A DNA stretch of 64,000 nt from Roseovarius sp. (GTDB taxonomy: Bacteria > Pseudomonadota > Alphaproteobacteria > Rhodobacterales > Rhodobacteraceae): the NCBI RefSeq assembly GCF_027019125.1, contig NZ_JALUXE010000030.1:124001-188000 (forward strand), given 5' to 3'. Below are positions 7,409 through 15,790 of the stretch, piece after piece. Below the pieces are notes generated by a model. That model was not told the origin of the DNA. It searched no databases and saw nothing but the letters and a program-made list of their open reading frames with translations. A program made the position numbers and the translations under genes. How positions within the stretch are numbered: the stretch's first letter is position 1; each line of letters opens with the position of its first letter.

Positions 7409-8908
7409 TCAATCCATCGGCTTGAAATTGAACTCGCCGCCTTCCTTGATGCCGGACGGCCAGCGGGCGGTCACGGTCTTGGTGCGGGTGTAGAATTTGA
7501 ACGAATCCGGACCGTGCTGGTTGAGATCACCGAAACCGGATTTCTTCCAGCCGCCGAAGGTGTGATAGGCCAGCGGCACGGGGATGGGCACGTTGATGCC
7601 GACCATGCCGATATTGACACGGGCCGCGAAATCGCGCGCCGCGTCGCCGTCGCGGGTGAAGATCGCGGTGCCATTGCCGTATTCGTGGTCCATCGCCAGT
7701 TTCAGGGCTTCTTCGTAAGAGCCTGCGCGCACGGTCGACAGCACCGGGCCAAAGATTTCCTGGCGGTAGATGTCCATGTCGGGTGTCACGTGGTCAAAGA
7801 GATGCGCCCCGACAAAGAAGCCATCCTCGTAGCCCTGCAATTTGAAATCGCGCCCATCGACCACGAGTTTCGCGCCCTGTGCGATGCCTGTCTCGACAAG
7901 TCCGAGAATGCGGGCTTTGGCCTCGGCGGTCACGACCGGGCCGTAATCCACGTCGTTGCCCGCCGTGTAGGGCCCCACTTTCAGCTTTTCGATGCGCGGG
8001 ACCAGCTTTTCGATCAGGCGGTCGGCGGTTTCATCACCCACGGGGACCGCCACGGAAATCGCCATGCAGCGTTCGCCTGCCGCGCCATAGCCCGCGCCGA
8101 CCAGGGCATCGGCGGCCTGATCCATATCGGCATCGGGCATGATGATCATGTGGTTCTTGGCGCCGCCAAAGCACTGCACGCGCTTGCCGTTGGAGCAGCC
8201 GCGCCCGTAGATGTATTGTGCGATCGGGGTCGAGCCGACGAAGCCGATGGACTGGATCACCTCGTGATCGAGGATCGCGTCCACGGCCACCTTGTCGCCG
8301 TTGACGACCTGCAGGATGCCTTTGGGCAGGCCAGCCTCTTCCATCAGTTCGGCCAGCATCAGCGGCACGGAGGGGTCACGCTCGGACGGCTTGAGGATGA
8401 AGGCGTTGCCACAGGCCAGCGCCGGGGCGAACATCCACATCGGGATCATGGCCGGAAAGTTGAAAGGCGTGATGCCCGCCGTCACGCCAAGTGGCTGGCG
8501 CATGGAATAGATGTCGATGCCGGGGCCTGCGCCATCGGTATATTCGCCCTTGAGCATTTGCGGGGCACCGATGCAGTATTCGACCACTTCCAAACCGCGC
8601 TGGATGTCGCCCTTGGCATCCGGGAAGGTCTTGCCGTGTTCGCGGCTGAGCGCCTCGGCCAGCTTGTCCATGTCGCGGTTGAGCAGGCGGACGAATTCCA
8701 TCATCACGCGGGCGCGGCGCTGGGGATTGGTGGCGGCCCATGCGGGCTGTGCGGCCTGTGCTGCGGCAACGGCCGTGTTCATTTCCTCGACGCTGGCGAG
8801 CGGGCATTTGGCCTGCACTTCGCCGGTTGCGGGGTTGAAGACGTCCGAGAAGCGCCCGGAGGTGCCCTTGACGTGTTGACCGTTGATATAATGGGTAAGC
8901 TCTTGCAT
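7409..8908 (-). CDS. mmsA: Methylmalonate-semialdehyde dehydrogenase (CoA-acylating)
   Basis: 499 residues from the ATG behind a strong GGAGGAGGA site; a longer upstream ORF has no ribosome site. It is an aldehyde-dehydrogenase-fold enzyme with the MmsA signatures: the ITPFNFPAMIPMWM segment, GFVGSTPIAQYIY, and the catalytic cysteine in GAAGERCMAIS. It oxidises (methyl)malonate semialdehyde to propionyl- or acetyl-CoA in valine, beta-alanine and inositol breakdown. A LysR-type regulator starts 104 bases away on the other strand and is the likely controller. Confidence 0.95.
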   Translation of the reverse strand: MQELTHYINGQHVKGTSGRFSDVFNPATGEVQAKCPLASVEEMNTAVAAAQAAQPAWAATNPQRRARVMMEFVRLLNRDMDKLAEALSREHGKTFPDAKGDIQRGLEVVEYCIGAPQMLKGEYTDGAGPGIDIYSMRQPLGVTAGITPFNFPAMIPMWMFAPALACGNAFILKPSERDPSVPLMLAELMEEAGLPKGILQVVNGDKVAVDAILDHEVIQSIGFVGSTPIAQYIYGRGCSNGKRVQCFGGAKNHMIIMPDADMDQAADALVGAGYGAAGERCMAISVAVPVGDETADRLIEKLVPRIEKLKVGPYTAGNDVDYGPVVTAEAKARILGLVETGIAQGAKLVVDGRDFKLQGYEDGFFVGAHLFDHVTPDMDIYRQEIFGPVLSTVRAGSYEEALKLAMDHEYGNGTAIFTRDGDAARDFAARVNIGMVGINVPIPVPLAYHTFGGWKKSGFGDLNQHGPDSFKFYTRTKTVTARWPSGIKEGGEFNFKPMD

Positions 8909-9012
8909 CGGGATTCCTCCTCCTTGGTTGGCGGCAGGGTAGTCTTGCAAAACTCCTGCGGAAAGAGGCAATGTTCCAAAAGTGGTTTGCATTTCTGCAA
9001 AGGAAGCCGGGC

Positions 9013-9909
9013 ATGACGCCGCATTGGGACGATATTCGCATATTCCTTGCCGTTGCCCGCTCCGAGAGCCTGTCGGGCGCGGGACGGATATTGCGGATTG
9101 ACCCGGCGACGGTCGGGCGGCGCATCGCGCGGCTCGAGGAAGAGCTGGGCGCGCCGCTCTTTGCCAAATCGCCCACCGGATATGTGCTGAGCGAGGCGGG
9201 GCAACGGTTGATGGGGCCGGCGCTGCGGGCGGAAACCGCCATGCAGGAGGCCGCCGAGGAAATGGCCGGGCAGGCGGGGGGCATCGCGGGGCAGATCCGC
9301 ATCGGTGCGCCGGATGGCTGCGCCAATTTCCTGTTGCCGCAGGTCTGTGCCGCGATCGGCGCGCAAAACCCGGATCTGGAAATTCAGATCGTGGCGCTGC
9401 CGCGCGTCTTTAACCTGACCCGGCGCGAGGCGGATATGGTGATCGCGGTCAGCCCACCCACGGCGGGGCGGCTGACGGTGCAGAAGATCACAGATTACCG
9501 GCTGCATCTGGCGGCAACGGTGCGCTATCTGCGCTCGCACCCGCGGATCGAGACGCTGGCAGACCTGCGCGGGCATCGGATGGTGGGCTATATCCCGGAC
9601 ATGATCTTTGACAAGGAACTGGATTATCTGAGTGAGGCGGGGATCGAGCGCGTGAGCCTTGCGTCGAATTCGGTGTCGGTACAGCTCAATTGGGTGCGGC
9701 AAGGCGGTGGCATCGGCGTATTGCACGATTTCTCGCTGCCCTGGACACGGGGGCTGCGCAAGGTGCTGCCCGAGCAATTCTCGCTCACGCGCAGTTTCTA
9801 TCTGGTGCGCCATGCCGATGATCGGCGGCTGGAACGGCAGAACCGTTTCGCCACGGCGCTGGTCGAGGGGCTGCGCCAAGAGGTGCAGGCCCTGGAGGCG
9901 CGCACTTGA
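9013..9909 (+). CDS. LysR-family transcriptional regulator
   Basis: 298 residues from ATG 9013, preceded by AGGAAG; the longer upstream start would run into the mmsA promoter region. The N-terminal winged HTH is typical (FLAVARSESLSGAGRIL then TVGRRIARLEEELGAPLF), followed by a LysR substrate domain. Divergence from mmsA suggests it regulates mmsA with a catabolic intermediate as co-inducer; that link is inferred from position. Confidence 0.94.
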   Translation: MTPHWDDIRIFLAVARSESLSGAGRILRIDPATVGRRIARLEEELGAPLFAKSPTGYVLSEAGQRLMGPALRAETAMQEAAEEMAGQAGGIAGQIRIGAPDGCANFLLPQVCAAIGAQNPDLEIQIVALPRVFNLTRREADMVIAVSPPTAGRLTVQKITDYRLHLAATVRYLRSHPRIETLADLRGHRMVGYIPDMIFDKELDYLSEAGIERVSLASNSVSVQLNWVRQGGGIGVLHDFSLPWTRGLRKVLPEQFSLTRSFYLVRHADDRRLERQNRFATALVEGLRQEVQALEART

Positions 9910-9969
9910 CAGAAATTTTATTATAGATCACGCTGATTTTATGGACATATTCTTGCGGAGGGCCGTGTC

Positions 9970-10404
9970 ATGCTGGTGCAGCAAATCCTGAAATCCAAGG
10001 GCGATAGCGCGGTGATCACGATCACACCGCAGACCAAGGTTTCGGAGGCGGCGCAGATACTGGCTGAGCGCCGGATTGGTGGTCTCGTCGTGTCGCGCGA
10101 CGGCGATACGGTCGAGGGCATTCTGTCGGAGCGTGACATCGTGCGCAGCCTGGCGGTGCGTGGCGTGGCCTGCATGACCGAAACCGTCTCCGAGATGATG
10201 ACCCGCAACCCGGTTTGCTGTTCACGGCAGGATACGTCTGATGCGGTGCTGGCGCGGATGACCGATGGGCGATTCCGTCACATGCCGGTCGTCGAGGCGG
10301 GCAAGCTGGTGGGGATCGTGACCATCGGCGACGTGGTCAAGGCGCGGCTGGAAGAGCTGGCGATGGAGAAGACCGCCCTTGAAGGCATGATCATGGGTTA
10401 CTAA
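9970..10404 (+). CDS. Two-CBS-domain protein
   Basis: 144 residues made of a tandem CBS pair (Bateman module). The first CBS spans about residues 8-65 with RRIGGLVVSRDGDTVEGILSERDIV, the second about 74-130 with DGRFRHMPVVEAGKLVGIVTIGDVV. There is no attached catalytic domain or membrane segment. Such proteins bind adenine nucleotides and act as energy sensors for partner enzymes. No partner is evident; coaD follows 62 bases downstream. Confidence 0.93.
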   Translation: MLVQQILKSKGDSAVITITPQTKVSEAAQILAERRIGGLVVSRDGDTVEGILSERDIVRSLAVRGVACMTETVSEMMTRNPVCCSRQDTSDAVLARMTDGRFRHMPVVEAGKLVGIVTIGDVVKARLEELAMEKTALEGMIMGY

Positions 10405-10466
10405 GCGCTTGCATTCCCTTGCACATTATTGTTGCGTGAGCAGCGATTGCAGCAATGGAGGGCCGC

Positions 10467-10958
10467 ATGCGCATTGGTCTTTATCCCGGCACGTTCGACC
10501 CGATCACCTTGGGCCATATCGACATTATCCGTCGCGCGGCGGTGCTGGTGGACCGGCTGGTTCTGGGGGTTGCGATCAACCGCGACAAGGGGCCTCTCTT
10601 TACGCTGGAAGAGCGGGTCGAGATGATCGAGGTGGAATGTGCCAAGCTGAGCGCGCAGACCGGCACCGAGATCGTTGCGCATCCGTTCGAGAACCTGCTG
10701 ATCAACTGCGCGCATGATGTGGGCGCGCAGGTGATCGTGCGCGGGCTGAGGGCCGTTGCGGATTTCGAATACGAATTCCAGATGGTCGGCATGAACCGGG
10801 CGCTGGATAATTCGGTCGAGACCGTCTTTCTCATGGCCGATGCCAATCATCAGGCGATTGCCTCGAAACTGGTCAAGGAAATCGCCCGGTTGGGCGGAGA
10901 TGTGACCAAATTCGTCACACCCCCGGTGCGCGAGGCGCTGTTGGCCAAGTTTTCCTGA
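10467..10958 (+). CDS. coaD: Phosphopantetheine adenylyltransferase
   Basis: 163 residues. It transfers AMP from ATP to 4'-phosphopantetheine, the penultimate step of coenzyme A synthesis. The nucleotidyltransferase motif GTFDPITLGHIDII at the N-terminus (T/HxGH) and RGLRAVADFEYEFQMVGMNR are diagnostic. ATG 10467 is chosen because the in-frame ATG 12 bases earlier overlaps the GGAGGG ribosome site. The usual ISSTLVKEIA element reads IASKLVKEIA here. It ends only 6 bases from the convergent GAPDH gene. Confidence 0.97.
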   Translation: MRIGLYPGTFDPITLGHIDIIRRAAVLVDRLVLGVAINRDKGPLFTLEERVEMIEVECAKLSAQTGTEIVAHPFENLLINCAHDVGAQVIVRGLRAVADFEYEFQMVGMNRALDNSVETVFLMADANHQAIASKLVKEIARLGGDVTKFVTPPVREALLAKFS

Positions 10959-10964
10959 CGCCGT

Positions 10965-12017
10965 TCAGGTGGGTTCCATCACCCGTGCGTGGCGCGGCGC
11001 GGGGCCGCGCCCGGAGTCGAGGTGGCGGCCCATGGCGGCGGCCACGTCCAGCATACGATTCGAAAATCCCCATTCGTTGTCGTACCAACTGAGCACGCGA
11101 CACATCCGCCGCTCCATCACCCGCGTCTGATCGGTGGCAAAGATCGAGCTGTGCGGATCGTGGTTGAAGTCCGACGAGACCAGCGGGCGGGTGGTGACAT
11201 CGAGAACGCCCGAGAGCGCGCCCCCGGCCGCCTGGGTCACGGCGGTGTTGATCTCATCCACGCTGGTGTCGCGCGCAGCCTCGAAGGTCAGGTCCACGAC
11301 GCTGACATTGGAGGTGGGCACGCGTATGGCGGTGCCGTCGAGCCGCCCGGCAAGGTCGGGCAAGACAAGACCCACTGCGCGGGCGGCACCGGTGGTGGTG
11401 GGGATGATGTTGAGCGCCGCCGCGCGGGCGCGATAGAGGTCCTTGTGCATGGTGTCCAGCGTCGGCTGATCGCCGGTGTAGCTGTGGACCGTAGTCATGA
11501 AGCCACGGGTGATGCCGATGCTCTCATGCAGCACCTTTGCCAGGGGGGCGAGGCAGTTGGTGGTACAAGAGGCGTTCGACACGATCACGTCGGCGGCGGT
11601 CAGATCCGTGTGATTGACGCCGTAAACCACGGTGCGGTCGGCCCCCGCCGAGGGGGCAGAGACCAGCACGCGCCGCGCTCCGTTCTTGAGATGGCGGGCG
11701 GCGGCGTTGCGGTCGGTAAAAATGCCGGTGCATTCGAGCACGATGTCGACATCTGCCCAAGGCAGCGCCTCGGGGTCGCGCAAAGCGGTCACGCGCATCG
11801 GCCCGCGCCCGGCGTCGATCGTATCGGCGGTGGTGGTGATCTGGCCCCGGAAGCGGCCATGCACGCTGTCGAATTCGAGCAGGTGGGCGTTGGTTTCGAC
11901 CGGGGCGAGGTCGTTGATGGCGACAACGGTGATGTCATCGCGGCCCGAGTCGAGCAGCGCGCGCAGCACGTTGCGGCCGATGCGGCCAAATCCGTTGATG
12001 GCAAGTTTCAGGGGCAT
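10965..12017 (-). CDS. gap: Glyceraldehyde-3-phosphate dehydrogenase, first copy
   Basis: 350 residues from ATG 12017 (CGGAGG before it). It interconverts glyceraldehyde 3-phosphate and 1,3-bisphosphoglycerate. The Rossmann motif INGFGRIGR, active-site SNASCTTNCLAP and WYDNEWGFSNRM are all present. The segment VVAINDLAP keeps the aspartate that favours NAD. Compared with the second copy at 14548-15549 it has a roughly 17-residue C-terminal extension rich in Arg/Pro. A perfect TGTTAGCGCTAACA palindrome lies 19 bases upstream of its start. Confidence 0.96.
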   Translation of the reverse strand: MPLKLAINGFGRIGRNVLRALLDSGRDDITVVAINDLAPVETNAHLLEFDSVHGRFRGQITTTADTIDAGRGPMRVTALRDPEALPWADVDIVLECTGIFTDRNAAARHLKNGARRVLVSAPSAGADRTVVYGVNHTDLTAADVIVSNASCTTNCLAPLAKVLHESIGITRGFMTTVHSYTGDQPTLDTMHKDLYRARAAALNIIPTTTGAARAVGLVLPDLAGRLDGTAIRVPTSNVSVVDLTFEAARDTSVDEINTAVTQAAGGALSGVLDVTTRPLVSSDFNHDPHSSIFATDQTRVMERRMCRVLSWYDNEWGFSNRMLDVAAAMGRHLDSGRGPAPRHARVMEPT

Positions 12018-12035
12018 GGCATCCTCCGAGAGCAA

Positions 12036-12049
12036 TGTTAGCGCTAACA
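12036..12049. promoter_or_regulatory. LacI-type operator TGTTAGCGCTAACA
   Basis: A perfect 14-bp palindrome with a central CG lies 19 bases before the ATG of the first gap gene. Even-length palindromes with central CG are typical of LacI-family regulators. A close relative lies upstream of the second gap gene (15642-15655). A CceR/PckR-like regulator of central carbon metabolism is a plausible binder (inference). Confidence 0.7.
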
Positions 12050-12109
12050 ATTTAAAGCGAACATAAACGAATTTCGAAATGAGTCAATGCCGGGATAATC
12101 ACAGGAGGG

Positions 12110-12253
12110 TTACCGCCAGAAGGCGAGATACTCGATGAGGTCGATCAGCTTGCGCCCGAGGAAAAGGGTTGCCTCGCCGTCATTCAGCCCGATATCCAGC
12201 CCGAAGGCCAGAAGGATGATCCCCCCGAGGCCGATCGCAAGTGTGTTGGTCAT
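12110..12253 (-). CDS. Small conserved membrane protein (47 residues)
   Basis: From ATG 12253 (AAAGG upstream) this encodes 47 residues starting MTNTLAIGLGGIILLAFGLD, one transmembrane segment, and ending in the amphipathic IDLIEYLAFWR. I recall similar small proteins near GAPDH genes in Rhodobacteraceae; their function is unknown. It lies between the first gap gene and thiC and shares their orientation. An upstream in-frame start would give 67 residues but with an implausible arginine/cysteine-rich leader. Confidence 0.75.
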   Translation of the reverse strand: MTNTLAIGLGGIILLAFGLDIGLNDGEATLFLGRKLIDLIEYLAFWR

Positions 12254-12331
12254 ACCGCGAGCCTTTGCCGAATGCGTCCCACAGGGTATGCAACAGAGCC
12301 CCCCGCCGCGCAAGCCGGATCAGGATAGGAA

Positions 12332-12355
12332 CCCCCGGCGTATCGACGCCGGGGG
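12332..12355 (-). terminator. Strong hairpin after thiC
   Basis: CCCCCGGCGT-ATCG-ACGCCGGGGG is a perfect 10-bp stem with a tetraloop, 15 bases past the thiC stop. No long U-run follows, so it may work as a weak terminator or a 3'-end stabiliser. Confidence 0.55.
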
Positions 12356-12370
12356 CAGGGGCCATCGGGA

Positions 12371-14405
<2,035 letters not shown>

Positions 14406-14496
14406 AAAGGCTACCGGGTTGCGGGTGGTCGCGCAAGCCGGAGTTTGGTGATTTTCAGATATAGGTATTGGGACAGTCGGACGAACCTGTCCGGCA

Positions 14497-14522
14497 GCCA
14501 AGCCACGTTGCCGCGGCTTGGC
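14497..14522 (-). terminator. Possible terminator after second gap gene
   Basis: GCCAAGCC and GGCTTGGC form an 8-bp stem with a 10-base loop, 26 bases after the minus-strand gap stop. There is no U-run. Confidence 0.35.
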
Positions 14523-14547
14523 GCAGTCGCGAGGATCCGGTTATCGG

Positions 14548-15549
14548 TTACTGCAACCGGCCCATGGCTACGGCGACGTCGGCCATGCGGCAGGAAAAGC
14601 CCCATTCGTTGTCATACCATGCCAGAACACGCACCAGACGGTTGCCGATCACCTTGGTCTGATCGGGCGCGAAAATCGAGCTTTCCTCGGTGTGATTGAA
14701 ATCGATGCTGACCTTGGGCTCGGGATCATAGCCGAGGATACCCTTCATCGCGCCTGCGGCGGCCTCGGCCACCACTTCGTTGACATCGGCCTTGGTCACG
14801 TCGCGCTTGGCCACAAAGGTCAGGTCCACCGCCGAAACATTGGGGGTGGGCACGCGAATGGCCGAGCCGTCGAGCTTGCCCGCGAGTTCCGGCAGCACTT
14901 CGCCCAATGCCTTGGCGGCCCCGGTCGAGGTGGGGATCATCGACATGGCGGCGGCGCGGGCGCGATAGAGGTCCTTGTGGCGGCGGTCCAGCGTCGGCTG
15001 GTCGCCGGTATAGGCGTGGATCGTGGTCATGATGCCGCTCTCGATGCCGATGGTTTCATTCAGGACCTTGGCCAAGGGGGCGAGGCAATTGGTGGTGCAA
15101 GAGCCGTTCGAGATCATCCGTTCGGAGGCCAAGAGCGCTTCGTGGTTCACGCCGTAGACCACGGTGCGGTCGACATTCTTGGCCGGGGCCGAGATCAGCA
15201 CCTTGCGCGCGCCGCGCTCGAGGTGAGTCTTGGCCTTGGCCCCGTCGTTGAAATTGCCGGTGCATTCCAGCACGACATCGACCCCATCCCAATCGAGTTC
15301 GTTCATGTCATAGGTCGAGAACATCTGGATCGGGCCGCGCCCGAGATCCATGGTATTGCCTTCGACCGTGATCGGATGGGCAAAGCGGCCATGCACGCTG
15401 TCATAGCGCATCAGATGTGCCGCCGTTTCGATGGGGCCGGTCGCGTTCACCTTGACGACCTTGATATCGTTGCGCAGGCTCTCGGAAATATGGGCAAGCG
15501 TGGCGCGACCGATACGGCCGAAACCGTTGATTCCTACGGTGATGGTCAT
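14548..15549 (-). CDS. gap: Glyceraldehyde-3-phosphate dehydrogenase, second copy
   Basis: 333 residues with complete class I GAPDH signatures: INGFGRIGRA, SNGSCTTNCLAP (catalytic Cys), TTIHAYTGDQ and WYDNEWGFSCRM. In the cofactor loop the sequence is VVKVNATGP, where NAD-specific enzymes have an Asp after Asn. Losing that Asp generally allows NADP, so this copy may be NADP- or dual-specific and may serve gluconeogenesis or NADPH supply (inference). LacI-type palindromes lie about 93-147 bases upstream. Confidence 0.96.
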   Translation of the reverse strand: MTITVGINGFGRIGRATLAHISESLRNDIKVVKVNATGPIETAAHLMRYDSVHGRFAHPITVEGNTMDLGRGPIQMFSTYDMNELDWDGVDVVLECTGNFNDGAKAKTHLERGARKVLISAPAKNVDRTVVYGVNHEALLASERMISNGSCTTNCLAPLAKVLNETIGIESGIMTTIHAYTGDQPTLDRRHKDLYRARAAAMSMIPTSTGAAKALGEVLPELAGKLDGSAIRVPTPNVSAVDLTFVAKRDVTKADVNEVVAEAAAGAMKGILGYDPEPKVSIDFNHTEESSIFAPDQTKVIGNRLVRVLAWYDNEWGFSCRMADVAVAMGRLQ

Positions 15550-15641
15550 GGGCGACTCCTGATAGCTGACTTGGCGTTCCTATAGACGCGCCCGAGGATG
15601 CCGGAAAGCGCTAAAAGACGTTTTCCAGTTGAAATACAGGA

Positions 15642-15655
15642 TGTTAGCGTTAACC
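15642..15655. promoter_or_regulatory. LacI-type operator TGTTAGCGTTAACC upstream of second gap
   Basis: This differs from the perfect palindrome at 12036-12049 at two of 14 positions and lies 93 bases before the gap start. Two weaker relatives flank it: TGGTTGCGCTAACG at 15683-15696 and GGAAAGCGCTAAAA around 15602-15615. The clustering supports a real multi-site operator region. Confidence 0.65.
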
Positions 15656-15743
15656 GTTGGTGGGTTTCTGCCGGTAGCCCGGTGGTTGCGCTAACGCAGC
15701 TTGCAGGGCGTGCCGGGGGCGCGGTGACAGTTGCGCGCCATGA

Positions 15744-15769
15744 AAAGGGGCACCCGAGGGTGCCCCTTT
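15744..15769 (-). terminator. Terminator after the RTX protein gene
   Basis: AAAGGGGCACCC and GGGTGCCCCTTT form a 12-bp stem with a minimal loop, 22 bases past the minus-strand stop. On the minus strand the 3' arm ends CCCCTTTT, a short U-run. Confidence 0.75.
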
Positions 15770-15790
15770 GGCTGTTTTCTGATCCGTGGC

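Noticed and set aside
7514..9016. 500-codon plus-strand frame opposite mmsA
   Set aside because: Shadow frame; mmsA motifs and its ribosome site are on the minus strand.
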